Source: Volutella citrinella
Lineage: Eukaryota > Ascomycota > Sordariomycetes > Hypocreales > Nectriaceae
Direction of reading: 5' to 3'
DNA: 64,000 nt
NCBI GenBank assembly: GCA_034401135.1
Contig: JAWZSP010000005.1
Span: 4,216,001 to 4,280,000, forward strand
The stretch's first letter is position 1. Each line of letters begins with the position of its first letter. The notes under the pieces were generated by a model that was not told the DNA's origin, made no database searches, and was given only the letters and a program-made list of their open reading frames with translations. Shown here piece by piece: positions 32,206 to 43,181 of the stretch. The position numbers and the translations under genes were made by a program.

Positions 32206-33304
32206 TCAAAGACTGGAGTAGGCGTTGAGGGCCAGCTGGCCGCCCAGATGCGCGTACAGCACGTTGCCACCAGCAATCTTGCCCGTCTTGATGAGGTCGA
32301 TCATGCCCGCGAGGCTCTTGCCCTCATACACGGGGTCCGTAATGAAAGCCTCAGTCTCGGCGCCAAACTTCATGGCCGCGATGGTCTGCTCGTCGGGGAT
32401 GCCGTAGATCTTCGCGTTGTAGTTTTCGTCGAGCACCACGTCGGCCTCGGTGATGTCGTCCTCAGCCAGGCCGATCTTGACGCCCGTGAAGCGGGCGATG
32501 CGCAGCACCTGGTCAAACGTCTGCTGCACCTTGCCCGAGGCGTCGATGCCGATGACCTTGCGCTTGGGCGCGCCCTGCTTCTCCAGCAGCTTGAAGCCGG
32601 CAATCATGCCGCCAAACGTCGAGCCCGTGACGGCGCAGACGATGATTGTGTCGAAGAAGACGCCCATCTGCTTCTCCTGCTCGGCCACCTCGAACGCCCA
32701 GCGCGCGAAGCCCAGGCCGCCGAGGGGGTGGTCGGAGGCGCCGGCGGGGATGTAGTACGGCTTGCGGCCCTCGGCCTCAATCTCCTCGGTCAGCTTGGCC
32801 AGCGTCGTCTTGTGCTCGATGCCAAACGTCGACGGGTCCAGCCTGACGTCGCCGCCCATCAGCCGCGAGAGCTGGATGTTTCCGACCTTCTCGTAGCCCG
32901 GGTCCTCCCAGTCGACCCAGTGCTCCTGCACCGTGGCCGCCTTGAGGCCCAGCTTCCTGGCGACGGCCGTGACTGCTCGGGTGTGGTTGGACTGGACGCC
33001 GCCGATGGAGACGAGCGTGTCAGCGCCCTGGGCGACGGCCTCTGCGGCGAGGTACCTAGGATGGCAAGTCAGCTACCGTGCGTCCAATCCGGGCTGACTG
33101 AGGGAGAGCGACATACTCTAGCTTTCGGACCTTGTTGCCGCCATAGGCGAGACCTGAGTTGCAGTCCTCGCGCTTGGCGTAGACGCCCACCTTTCCGCCG
33201 AGAGCAGCGGATATCCGGGGGAGCTCCTGAATGGGAGAGGGCCCAAAGAGGAAGTTCTCCTTGGGGATGCTGGCAAACGGCTCGGGAAGGGTCACGGAAG
33301 CCAT
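32206..33304 (-). CDS. ACC deaminase-like PLP enzyme
   Basis: Two exons on the minus strand (33304-33117, 33055-32206) encode 345 residues; the 61-nt intron (GTATGT..CATCCTAG) splits a Glu codon in KLEYLAAE. The PLP-lysine motif is [11 protein letters not shown] (Lys58), followed by [17 protein letters not shown], the long match [22 protein letters not shown], and [20 protein letters not shown]. These blocks identify the 1-aminocyclopropane-1-carboxylate deaminase / D-cysteine desulfhydrase family, and the overall sequence looks like the ACC deaminase branch known in fungi. ACC deaminase converts ACC to 2-oxobutanoate and ammonia. The SNHTR segment has His where bacterial ACC deaminases have Gln, a feature shared with D-cysteine desulfhydrases. 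The substrate should therefore be tested rather than assumed. Confidence 0.88.
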
Positions 33305-35077
33305 TGTGTCTGTCTTCTGCTGCGTGGTGTGAAGAGCGGGGACGGAGCTGTGAGAGAAGGTGTGCACGGAGATGCTCGCGTCGTTGTTGGCGAAAAGAGA
33401 GACAAGCTGCCACAGGTCCGGAGTGCCGCGGCCAAGGTACTTAAGCAGTGGCTTATCGGCAGATGGCTCCGTTGTCGGCTAGCGAGCGTCGTGAGGCCAT
33501 CGTCAGTGCCCCGCGTCCATGATCCACCCGATGGGCCAAGATTAGATGTCTATCCGGCATGATTGGGCGTATGGCAAAGGGCGCGCGAGGGGTAAAACGC
33601 CTAAAGCTTCCGGGGTGTGGAGGGGAAGCGCAGACGGACCCTATTATTGACAGCAGTCGGGCTTAGATTTGCCTCCGCCCACTTGTCATGGCATGAGACC
33701 ACTGCGACTCATCCTCTGGCGGTTGATATCGAGGTCGGGGCTAACGTCGCTTAGTGGCGGCAGCTTGATTGCGTTTCTGGCTATCATTATCCGATTGTCC
33801 ATGTCGAATTCATGTTTAGAGAGGGCGACCTGCTTTATCAGGCCGTGGACGCCATTCCATCATGTGGGTTCCCATGATGACAATCGGGGTGGATTCTGAG
33901 GGTTGGCGCCATTTCGTGATACGCTCCCCTCCGCCCCGCGTGGGGCGATCTAGTAGTTTCCCGCGGGAAACTAGACTTCCAGAACTGCAAGCCACCCGCG
34001 GAGCATGTTGAGGAAGAATCACTCGTCAAAGGGGGCGCCCACCTGTGTCGTGTTCAACAGATCTCCTCGTCTGTGGCATGTGGTTTGGAAGGGCTGGAGG
34101 AGTATCGTTGGTCGATGGCTTCATCAAAGAACAGAAAAATGGCTTGAGATGGGATCAGGAACGCTTCAGCTAGTGGTATGGACTACCGAGCAATGGAGAC
34201 AAGACCCCTGCCCCACCGTGTCGCGAATGACGTACCGTAGCTCTTTGTCTCATGATGTCGCGGAGGAGCCAGGCATTCAACAGAGATGTACCAATTCCGT
34301 TGCTTCTTCGATGTCATCTTCATGGGAACAACGATGTCTGGGCTGCTTTTCTCAATTATATCCTCTCGTCCTTGAAACCTACTTTCGTTTGGGGCAACTC
34401 GTAATTGGGTGTGCTACCTAGCGGCCGCAACTAATACCTTGATCCCGACAGACGTCAAAGCAGTACGTAGCAGACAGGGCTGGCCACTGAGTTGAGACAC
34501 GTGCCACCAGATCGAGTAATTACAGATAAGGTACTGCTGGGGACAGGGAAGCATAGTGCCGGGGCCCATTACCTCATTTAGCCACGAGTGTCCTGTTCGG
34601 TTTTGGTACCGGCCTCGAACAGCACAAGCCCGCAACTAGAAGATGGCCATCAAAGCAAATGAAGGAATTCGTCATCCTATTTGCGCTATCATGGAGAGCC
34701 CTTGAATACTTCGGAGGAACTAGGCACTAGTAGTCTTGTCGCACGGCCACGAGGTGAGGGAGCTGCGGGCGTGAAGCTCACCTTCATCAACTCTAGGCTG
34801 GTTTCTGGGTCAGGGTTCAATTCTTCAACTAAACCACACTACGTAGCTGTCAACCTGGTTCATGGCACCTTTATGGTTTACCCGTATCTTCTCCACGTGT
34901 TTGACGCCGGCTGTGTTTTGAAGGATTATGAGTTGTAAATCTGGCTGATTGCCCATGGCGTATGTCTTGGGCAACCCTTACCCAGACGATTGAGACTCGA
35001 CAAAAGAAGGCCGTACGTGTCTGGCTTGTATTATTTTACCATCGACTTACGACACCAGGCACATCAACATAAATATT
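33305..35077. other. Gene-free stretch, 1.8 kb, between divergent genes
   Basis: It lies between the starts of the ACC-deaminase-like gene (minus) and the SDR gene (plus). Open frames are short and domain-free. I see no repeat or tRNA. The AT-rich caacataaatattATG immediately before 35078 marks the SDR leader. Confidence 0.5.
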
Positions 35078-36196
35078 ATGACACCGCTAAGAGTTCTTGT
35101 TACCGGTGCCACTGGCTTCGTCGGAGGCACGGTTCTGAGCCGTCTCGTCAAGTCCAAGAACAAGTTCCTGCAGGACACCAACTTCTCTCTCATGGTGAGA
35201 GGAAACGACAAGGCTACCAAGCTCAAGGAGCACTACGGCGACCGTATCGAGTGCATCGACTTCCTGGACTTTGACGACATCGCACATGTCCAAGAGATTG
35301 CCAGCCAGCACGACGTTGTCATCAATGCCGCCTCAGGTTTCCACCCTCCCAGTGCAGAGGCAATGATGAAGGGTCTTGCCCAGCGGCGAAAAGTTACTGG
35401 CCGCGAAACCTGGATGGTCCACACCAGCGGCTGCTCCAACATCTCAGACAGGCCCATCACTGGCACGCCTTACCCTGACCGGGAGTGGGACGATGCAGAA
35501 GCTGAAGCCGTGTACGAGTATGAGAAGCAGGAGAATACAGAGCAGCCGTATCCGCAGCGGACATCCGAACTCCTCGTTCTGGACACGGGGATGGAGCTGG
35601 GCGTTAATGCCATGAGCATCCAGATCCCCGATGTCTACGGGACCGGCGAGGGCCTGTTCCAGAATGCCAGCCTGTTGACCCCAATCAACATGGAAATAGT
35701 CTTGACAAAAGGACACGGCATCTCCATGGGCGAGGGTACGGGCGCCATTGACATCGTCCACGTCACCGACGTCGCCGAACTCTACGTCCTATGCCTGCAG
35801 AGGATCCTGGAGGGCCGTGGCAGCGAGATCCCGACCGGCAAGAGGGGCATCATGTTTCCTACCAACGGCCGCACCCTACTAAAGGACATCTCGCAAGGCT
35901 GCCTGGACGTGGCCTTTGCCGCCGGCCTCCTGCCCCTCAAGGACGGCCCGCAGGACAAGGAGATCCGGCCCTTCACCATAGAGGAGGCCACGCCGCGGAC
36001 GGCCGGTAACAAGTACATCGCCGAGGTTGGTTTCACCGGTCACCGGTTGACCAAGGGGACAGTGCCCCGGCGGCTGGGGTGGAAGCCTACCATGGGGGAG
36101 GAGGCGTGGAGGCAGGATTTCTGGGACGAGCTGCAGGCCTTGCGTGAGGGGCGGCGAGGTGTGACGATTGACAATTGCATTGCAGTGAGGGAGTGA
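35078..36196 (+). CDS. Extended short-chain dehydrogenase/reductase, NAD(P)-dependent
   Basis: An intronless 372-residue protein. The N-terminus has the Rossmann glycine motif VLVTGATGFVGG (residues 6-17), followed by an Arg (VRGNDKA) that may select NADP. VVINAASG (about 85-92) matches the strand-4 motif, HTSGCS carries the catalytic Ser, and VYEYEKQE gives a possible YxxxK. The C-terminal half (IDIVHVTDVAELY, LGWKP) is typical of extended SDRs of the NAD-dependent epimerase/dehydratase and NmrA-like groups in fungi. The substrate is unknown. The upstream neighbour is divergent and the downstream one codirectional 349 bp away, with no evidence of a pathway cluster. Confidence 0.85.
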   Translation: MTPLRVLVTGATGFVGGTVLSRLVKSKNKFLQDTNFSLMVRGNDKATKLKEHYGDRIECIDFLDFDDIAHVQEIASQHDVVINAASGFHPPSAEAMMKGLAQRRKVTGRETWMVHTSGCSNISDRPITGTPYPDREWDDAEAEAVYEYEKQENTEQPYPQRTSELLVLDTGMELGVNAMSIQIPDVYGTGEGLFQNASLLTPINMEIVLTKGHGISMGEGTGAIDIVHVTDVAELYVLCLQRILEGRGSEIPTGKRGIMFPTNGRTLLKDISQGCLDVAFAAGLLPLKDGPQDKEIRPFTIEEATPRTAGNKYIAEVGFTGHRLTKGTVPRRLGWKPTMGEEAWRQDFWDELQALREGRRGVTIDNCIAVRE

Positions 36197-36544
36197 TGGA
36201 CCCGGGGCGTGACATGCTTGTTAAATATTTCTGCATGGCGAATCATTAGTTGTGAAGGGGTGTCGCATTTTCCTGGTGTTTGATAAGGATAAGGTCAGCC
36301 ACTGTATAATCCTGGTCGTCGGTGTAATGCAGCACCGATGACGCAGCCACTGGCACGCCCGCAGCACCACCAACTCCATCAATCCTCAACCACCTCGCTT
36401 CCGCATCCTGTCCATCTCCAGCGTTCCATCACCTGCCGCCACCGCATCGAAATGTTTCTTCCCTGACTGCATCCCACAGCGACGCTGGGTGCCGTTGAAA
36501 TAAAAAAAAATCAGAAAACCAGCAAGGGCGAGAGAGAGAGAAAC
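36197..36544. other. Intergenic region, promoter of the transporter gene
   Basis: 348 bases. An A-run followed by a gagagaga patch (about 36500-36540) lies directly before the ATG at 36545. Nothing else stands out. Confidence 0.5.
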
Positions 36545-37777
36545 ATGATTGAGATTCCCTTCTTCAGAAACCCCATCCGCGACACCCGCCTCAAAGATGA
36601 CGACTGGGAAGAAGGCCACACACGCGCCGCCGACCAGGCGCTGCAGGCCGTCAGTGCCGCGTCCCACGTCTTCGTCCAGCAGCGCGTCAAGCACCTGACG
36701 TGGGCGTGGTTCACCTTCGTCATGAGCACGGGCGGCATCGCGCTGCTGCTGCACGGCGTGCCGTTCCGCTTCCGTGGCCTTGACGCCATTGGCAAGATCT
36801 ACTTCATCCTCACCCTCGTCATCTTCGCGGTCCTCGTCGCGGGTATCTTGATCCGCTTTTACAAGACCCCCAGCGCGCTGCGAAGCAGCCTGACGCACCC
36901 GACCGAGAGCCTCTTCTTCCCCTGCTTCCTGCTGAGCGTGGCCACCGTCCTCGCCAACACGGCGGCCTATGGTGTGCCCGCGACGGGGCCGTGGCTCGCC
37001 GTTGCGCTGCGCGTCTGCTTCTGGATCTACCTCGCCCTGGCTACCATCGGCGTCGTCGTCCAGTTCTTCGTCCTCTTCAAGGGCGCCCACCTGCCCATCC
37101 AGTCCATGACGCCGGCCTGGATCCTGCCCGTCTTCCCGGCCATGTTGACCGGCACCCTGGCCGCCAGCATCATGCCGTCCCAGCCCCCGGAGCACCGTCT
37201 GTCGATGCTCATCGCCGGCGTCACCTACCAGGGCCTCGGGTGGATCACCGCCACGCTCGTCTACCCGCTGTACCTTGGGCGGCTGATGCAGGACGGGCTA
37301 CCGGCGCCGCCAATGCGTCCTGGCATGTTCATCGCCGTCGGGCCCGGCGGCTACACGGCCGTGGCCCTCATTGGCATGTCGCGGTCGATCCCCACGGGCT
37401 ACGGGTACTTTGCGGAGAACCCTCTGGCGCCGCAGGTCCTGCGCATCCTGGCGCTGTGGATCAGCGTCTGGATCTGGTGCGTGGCCTTCTGGTTCTTTTC
37501 CTTCAGCACAATTGCCGTCCTCTGCTCCGTCCTCCGACGGCACCTCCGCAAGGGCCTGCGCTTCTCCATGGCCTGGTGGGCCTTTGTTTTCCCCAATGTT
37601 GGCTTCACCCTCGCGACGGCGTCCATCGGAGAGGAGTTTGGCATCGAGGGGATTCAGTGGGTGGCAACGGCCATGGCCATCTGCCTGGTCATTCTCTGGT
37701 TCTTCGTCCTCGGGGCCCAAGTGCTCGCCGTCCGGCGGAAAAAGATTCTCTGGGCGGGTCGCGACGAGGATAAGTAA
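36545..37777 (+). CDS. TDT-family C4-dicarboxylate/sulfite-type transporter
   Basis: An intronless 410-residue membrane protein with about ten hydrophobic helices. Family marks of the tellurite-resistance/dicarboxylate transporter group (Mae1 malic acid permease, Ssu1 sulfite pump) are visible: FTFVMSTGGIALLL in TM1 (the conserved MGTGG-like motif), LTHPTESLFFPCFLLSVAT (HPxxxxF), PVFPAMLTGTLAA, and MFIAVGPGGYTAVALIG (GPxG with TA). The C-terminus ends in basic residues. The family exports or imports mono-anionic acids across the plasma membrane, driven by the proton gradient or membrane potential. Malate or another C4 acid is the more likely cargo by overall style, but sulfite cannot be excluded. 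The gene converges on the ATPase gene, 162 bp away. Confidence 0.85.
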   Translation: MIEIPFFRNPIRDTRLKDDDWEEGHTRAADQALQAVSAASHVFVQQRVKHLTWAWFTFVMSTGGIALLLHGVPFRFRGLDAIGKIYFILTLVIFAVLVAGILIRFYKTPSALRSSLTHPTESLFFPCFLLSVATVLANTAAYGVPATGPWLAVALRVCFWIYLALATIGVVVQFFVLFKGAHLPIQSMTPAWILPVFPAMLTGTLAASIMPSQPPEHRLSMLIAGVTYQGLGWITATLVYPLYLGRLMQDGLPAPPMRPGMFIAVGPGGYTAVALIGMSRSIPTGYGYFAENPLAPQVLRILALWISVWIWCVAFWFFSFSTIAVLCSVLRRHLRKGLRFSMAWWAFVFPNVGFTLATASIGEEFGIEGIQWVATAMAICLVILWFFVLGAQVLAVRRKKILWAGRDEDK

Positions 37778-37939
37778 ATTACGACTTTATGACAGAATTG
37801 GAAATTTGTAGACGTGATGGATAATTGGATATAGATTGGTACTAGAATGGTATCGGGCTCGCCAAGGCAGAGAAACAAGGTTACAATTTAAAAGCTCTCA
37901 TAAGAGTCTGAAGCAATGTAGAATTTGGCATTGCTACAC

Positions 37940-39637
37940 TTATTCCTCTTCGTTGGGCTTGAACGAAATCGCCATCTCCTTCACATCCCTGCCGCCCTCT
38001 CTCACCACCGCCATGAACTGCCCCTTGTCAGTCAGATCCTTGAAGGTCAGCTCCCTCGTGCGCTGGAGCCGCTCGATAAAGTCCAGCCGGTCCAGCGTCG
38101 CCTGGAGGTGCTCCTCGAAGCCCTCCTGGCCGACCACGTCCCGGAACGCGCGCTGCATGGGCACCGAGTCGGCCTGCACCATCGAGTTAGGGTCAATGGA
38201 GACGATGTTGTTGTGGTCGTGCCTCTGCACATAGTCGGCCCGTGTCATGATCTGGCGTGCCGCGTGCAGCGGGATCTTGGGCAGCTGTCTGGAGTCCTTG
38301 TCTGCGGCGGCGGCGGACTCGCGCTCCAGCCGGACGAGCTCCTTGGCTAGGAGCATGGCTGATGCGCAGTACGTCTGCTGCAGCTCGGCGTCGTCGTCCA
38401 TCTCCTCGCCCAGGATCCAGCATTGGCTGAGGAACCAGCGGCGCTCCCGCGCGCAGATGGCGTCGCTGGCCTCGATCATGTCCGGGGACCGAGCGACGCG
38501 GTTCAGGAACGTCAGGCGGCCGCCAATCCGTTCGTAGACCTGGTCCAAGATGTCGGCGGGCGTGTCCTCGCCAAACGCCTTCTCCCGGTATCGTCTCAGG
38601 GCTTCAATCGCAGGGGCCTTGGGTACGTCGTGCACCGGCGTGACCCGAAGTCGTGTCGCCTGCCACTTCAACCGCTCCGTAGTCCAATAGTCGTCGCTGT
38701 TGAGGACCACAGTCACCAGATGGCTGGCCGCCCAGAGCTCTGCCCGCTGCTGGATCAGCTCCAGAAGGTCCTTGCCGTCGTCGTCGTCCCGCAGCAGATG
38801 CACACCGTTGATGATCAATATCAGGGGCTTGCCGCACTGATCTTTCCGCTTCAGCGCAATCTTCTCCATCTTGTTAAAGGCACGCTCGATGTCCAGCAGC
38901 GCCGTCGTGTCTCGGGGACCCTTGAAGCTGAACAGACCGCCAATGTAGTCCTCGTGGAATTCATAGTCGAGGGCCTTTCCGAGCCGGATGCGGAAGATTT
39001 CCAGATCGCCGTGTGCCTCCATCATGGCAACGCCCTCCCCGTGGATGGAGCCCATGGCCTTAAGCAGCATAGACGTCTTGCCGGTTCCCTTTTCTCCAGT
39101 GATCAGGTGGTACTGGCCTTGGATACTGCCATCGACGATCCCGTCAACGACAGTCTGCTCATCTCTGTCTATCCAATACTCGTGCTCGGGGCCATTCGCC
39201 AATGGGTCAGGGGCAGGGTTTGAGCCAGCTTCGGCAACGTGACGGCCGAGCGCAGCACGCTCACCAGTGGAATACCCGATGGCGAAGGCGTTTTCCATCT
39301 TCTGCAGCACCAGCCACTTGTAGTACTCATGGTACGAGTATCCAGCAAGGCCAAGGATGAAGATGGATCCAAATGCAGTTGCGCACCCTTCCAGGAGCTT
39401 GGACCGAAGCTCGCGATGGGTGGAAGGCTCCCCGTCCGCATCCCCGGATTTCCGGTGCTTGGAGTTCAAGAACGGCACCGCATCTGCTTGGTTCACGAAT
39501 ATCACATTTTGAGGGCGCACGTTTCTGAGAAGGATCCCGCGTTTCTGATGAGGGTCAGTTCAGAACATCAACGTGACAAGTCTGGTCTGAGTATTTCGTA
39601 CCGCAATAGATCGCGCCAGACGATGGGGGCGCGTCAT
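37940..39637 (-). CDS. Mitochondrial-type membrane-anchored P-loop ATPase (AAA-like)
   Basis: Two exons on the minus strand (39637-39602, 39544-37940) give 546 residues. The 36-nt first exon encodes MTRPHRLARSIA; the 57-nt intron (GTACGA..CATCAG) joins it in phase 0 to KRGILLRNVRPQN, together a strongly basic mitochondrial presequence. A hydrophobic helix follows at about residues 65-85 (GSIFILGLAGYSYHEYY). The ATPase core has Walker A GEKGTGKTS and a Walker B-like LILIINGVHLL, then a helical C-terminal domain with a possible winged-helix end. It resembles fungal proteins annotated as prokaryotic-type ATPase or Yme2-like, so a role at the inner membrane is plausible. The function is not established. 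The first exon is easily missed because downstream in-frame codons mimic a start. Confidence 0.8.
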
Positions 39638-40256
39638 CGTGGCCAATTGGTTTGTGACAATATTTTCTACTCCCCAGAGCTGAAATTCGTTCTGACTTGT
39701 CGCCTGTCGCCGGCGGCAGCAGCGAATCTCAGAAATTGACGCGTTTGGCGCGGGCGTCGAGACAAGGGAGTGTGTGCGACAAGACAATATCTCAGAGACT
39801 GGTTTCCGGGGCCAATCCCCTCAGGCGCCTACTCTGCCATCCCCTTCATCATGGGCAAACTGCGGTCGTCGATGGTTTTCGTTGTGTTGATGAATTGTAT
39901 CAAGGAAGAGGCTGCGAATCCCGCCTCCCCTTGTTGATATCGAGTTTCAAGACTTGGCATAAGCATAAACGGGATCAGACGGCAAACTATGGGGCGTGCC
40001 AAGCCGATGCAGGTGTGGATACAAAGGAATTAACCTATGATCCCTGCCAGCTGTCACTCCTTTACCAGGTCCAGCCCGTCCGAAAAAGGTCCATCGAAGT
40101 GTGAAGTTTATAAGGTAATACTCTCAATCATGACCCTGCACCTCCATGTGAAATTCAAGACGTGCAATATCGGGGCAAATCCGTAATTAACTAACCGCTC
40201 TAGTGCAAACAAGGAAACATTGACATCAAGACACAGTGCCTCACGCTCAATTGAAC
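39638..40256. other. Intergenic region, no gene seen
   Basis: 619 bases between two minus-strand genes: promoter of the ATPase gene and 3' flank of the SDR gene. No coding region or repeat is evident. Confidence 0.5.
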
Positions 40257-41252
40257 TCACGCCGTCGCCTCCATCCAGCTTGGCAAGCTCGTCACCTTTT
40301 GCATCTCGTCGCGCGTCTCATTCCAGACCTTGGACTGCAACCACCGGCCCTCGTCGGACTTGATAAAAGCGCTGGGCTCCTCCAGTTCCTTGTCCCCCAA
40401 GAGGCCGCCGTGCGTCTCGGCGCCGGCCACCAGCGCGGCGTGCAGAGCAATCCACGTCCCCTGCTCGGGCGTCCTCGCGCGCACAGCCTTGATGATGGTC
40501 ATAATACCCCGGAGGTAGAAGGGCAGCACATCCTGCAGCCCCGTGTCGACGAGCCCCGGGCAGAAATTGTTCATGATGATCTTGTCGCGCGGATAGCGCT
40601 GGGCCAGCTCGAGAAGGAAGAGGCACACCAGCATCTTGCTGTCGCCGTACCTCGCCAGCGACTTGATGCCTGTTACCGTCCTCATGTAGTCAAAGACGGT
40701 CTTGTCGCCTGGGAGAGCCGCCTTGCCGAGCCTAGACGTAGCGTACATCCTGCTCCCCGTCCATGAGATGCGGCCGGGCGACCCGTGTCTCTCCGCGGTC
40801 GCTTCCATGACGGGGGCCAGCAAGATGGTGAGCAGCACGTTGGACAGGTAGTTGACCTGCGTGTTCTTCTCGTGGCCGTTGGGGGCATGCTCCAAGTGCA
40901 TGGTGCCGATGCCGGCGTTGAGCATGAGCAAGTGGAGGTCCTTGAACTCGTTGATGAACTCGGCCGCAAAGGCCTGGACGCTGGCGTAGTCCTCCGCGTC
41001 CATCTTCAGCACGCGGATGGCGACGTTCGGGTTGCTCGCCTTGACCGCGGGGTCGGAGAGGAGGGATTCCCTGACCCTCTCGCCCTTTTCGGTGTTGCGC
41101 GCCGCGAGGACGAGGTTGGAGATTTTGAGAGTGGCTAGCTGACGGGCAATCTCAAGTCCGATGCCTGCCGTCGCGCCCGTAACGACGGCCGTTTTGCCGG
41201 ATAGGTCGATCCCAGCGGGCAGCGGAGTGACTCGTGGTTGAAAGACGCCCAT
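40257..41252 (-). CDS. Classical short-chain dehydrogenase/reductase
   Basis: An intronless 331-residue protein; the ATG at 41252 (MGVFQPRV) is chosen because the frame upstream begins only at a TTG. It has the cofactor motif TGATAGIG (25-32), LNAG for strand 4, a catalytic Ser in ISWTGSRMY and YGDSK as the YxxxK pair, followed by NNFCPGLVDTG. The size and the long segment between Ser and Tyr fit the fungal retinol-dehydrogenase-like or WW-domain-oxidoreductase-like SDRs often found in accessory metabolism. Substrate unknown. It is followed downstream by the ATPase gene on the same strand and preceded by the broken gene. Confidence 0.9.
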   Translation of the reverse strand: MGVFQPRVTPLPAGIDLSGKTAVVTGATAGIGLEIARQLATLKISNLVLAARNTEKGERVRESLLSDPAVKASNPNVAIRVLKMDAEDYASVQAFAAEFINEFKDLHLLMLNAGIGTMHLEHAPNGHEKNTQVNYLSNVLLTILLAPVMEATAERHGSPGRISWTGSRMYATSRLGKAALPGDKTVFDYMRTVTGIKSLARYGDSKMLVCLFLLELAQRYPRDKIIMNNFCPGLVDTGLQDVLPFYLRGIMTIIKAVRARTPEQGTWIALHAALVAGAETHGGLLGDKELEEPSAFIKSDEGRWLQSKVWNETRDEMQKVTSLPSWMEATA

Positions 41253-42021
41253 GATGGAGTTGTTCTCGGCCGTTTGCACAGTTTGCTTCAATTTTAGCAG
41301 AGGGGCGGCGTCTTTGCGTCTGTCTTGGCCCTCAAGAGTATGCTCTGCTTTTCACTCTAACGATACATGACAAGTTCGGGTTCATTGGCAATTTAAATAG
41401 ACGCAACAGTGCTCTTGCTAATCATTTCCTCAGCGCCTGAGCTACTCCGCTTGCTGTCATGTTGATGTTGCCCACTCATGAAATGATCCATTTGCCCAAT
41501 GAGGCTGAATTCCGTCATCGAGGGAAAATCCGCCAGGGGGAACTCCGACGTATAGGGTTATCGACACATCCTGACTCGTCTTGGGAGTTACGAATTGCAT
41601 TTGAAGGCGTATGGTCAACCTAACAGGCCAGGTATGGACCTCAGTTAGGCTATTAGTATCAGCGGAGTTGGTTCGTCTCAGCTTCTGCAGCGGGTGGCGA
41701 TAGGCTGAAATGCGACGCATCCCCGCCACAAGTCCGCATTCCACCACCCACCGCCAGATGCGGAGATTGAGAACAAGCTGCGCCGAATCCCGTGTCGGTT
41801 GGTTTCGAACTTGCAATGAGAGGGTTTTTTGATTGCCCGATATCCGGTTTGCATTGTTCCGGCTTACAAATGATACCCATCGTAACGTGGCTACGCTGAG
41901 CCCAAAGTCCGACAACAGCGAACAGTTTCGCGACTGTAAAACAATCCGCAACCTCAAGATGCAAAGAAGAAAAAAATCCCCATGGTTGTGTCAACCAACC
42001 TCATACGCGCCCCAGAGCTTC
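41253..42021. other. Intergenic region between the SDR gene and the broken gene
   Basis: 769 bases. Minus-strand open frames here (for example 41457-41957) have no continuity with the broken gene and no domain. I see nothing to annotate. Confidence 0.5.
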
Positions 42022-43181
42022 CTAGACCATGTCCCAAATCGGGTTACCCATGACCCAACCCAGCACGGTATAGTACTGCTCGGTGGTCGCCTTGTTCTCA
42101 AAATAGCCCCGTGGAAAGTTGAGGAGGGGACCCTTGCGGATCTCCAACTTATTGTCCTTGATATCGAGTATTCCCTGAGTGACGCGGATCTGGCACATGG
42201 ACGCAGTCACCAGTGTCACCTAGGCCACGGCGCCGGCTAGCAACGGAAGATTCGGGTGCTGGGCCTGTTCACCCGTACGTACCGGGAATACAGGGTGCTT
42301 CTGGTATTGTGGGAGAAGGCCTGAATCGACAACAAAGTACATATGAGTCATGAGCTCGCTGGTCGATAGACTGTCCTCTTGGAGAGGGGGGCTTCTCCCA
42401 TCAACACCACGACATGAGGTCGCTCACAGTCTAGTGTCCAGTGATAGTATATATCTGTAGGCAGGTTGAGGGAAGCTCTGTACAGCCTTAGGACCTGCCA
42501 ATCGGCGTAGCCTTTGTACAAGAAGTCAATGAGTCTCGACGTGGGTTCGCTAGAGATGCGATGTCAGCATTAGATGATGGGCAGACAAGGGATAGTAGAA
42601 ACATACCCGATCTCTCTGAACAACTATGGGACATCATCGCGCCTGGCTTTTCTTCGTCTTGATTTTGGTCGAGGTGGACGTGGAGGATCAGGATCATTGT
42701 TTGGGCTACTGTGAAAGGATCGGTGGAAAAGGTCTTGCCTTCCGCCGTGACAAAGTCCTTGTGATCATCATTGAATGGATTCGTCTCGGCGAGGATTCGA
42801 GCAATTTCAGCTGGCTTGACCGGTTTCATGTACAAAAGTACGTGGAAGGGGGCCATCGTCTGGTGAAAACACGGCGCCATCGGAAAGCCCCATTGATTTG
42901 ACACTGAAGCACCTGAGGTTGAGATTTTCAGCAAGCCAGCCGAAGGTGACATAGGTCTGGTATTTGTCACCCCTCAACTTTTCTATGGGCACATATACCT
43001 TTCTCAGGAAGGGCACGGCAGCCGGGATCTCGGATTTTGCGTCAGCCTGAGACTTGCCCGGTAACTCTGGGGCTTGCATAGTGTTGGCCTGGTTGTGTTG
43101 ACATGGCGAGTCCAAGTTTGGGTAGGAGATGACCTGAGAGTATATGGGTTTGAAGTCTCGGTGCACATGGCGAGGCGGCAT
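42022..43181 (-). pseudogene. Broken protein-coding gene of unknown family
   Basis: Five consecutive minus-strand segments read like one protein but lie in shifting frames. Segment 1 starts at ATG 43181 and includes VPFLRKVYVPIEKL. The frame changes at a G-run at 42848-42852. Segment 2 includes LLYMKPVKPAEIARIL and TNPFNDDHKDF. A second break lies near 42620. A 57-nt intron (42606-42550, GTATGT..CTCTAG) leads into segment 3, EPTSRLIDFLYKGYADWQ and HVVVLMGEA. A third break lies at a G-run at 42386-42391. Segment 4 is LMTHMYFVVDSGLLPQYQ. It runs either through an in-frame TAG or across a second intron (42282-42220, GTACGT..CCTAG) into segment 5, MCQIRVTQGILDIK to GWVMGNPIWDMV. I do not recognise the family. 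Two breaks sit in homopolymers, so sequencing error is possible; true decay is equally possible. Confidence 0.55.

Noticed and set aside
32248..33444. 398-codon open frame antisense to the ACC-deaminase-like gene
   Set aside because: It overlaps a gene with clear catalytic motifs; its own product is Arg/Ala/Gly-biased and it crosses the real intron.
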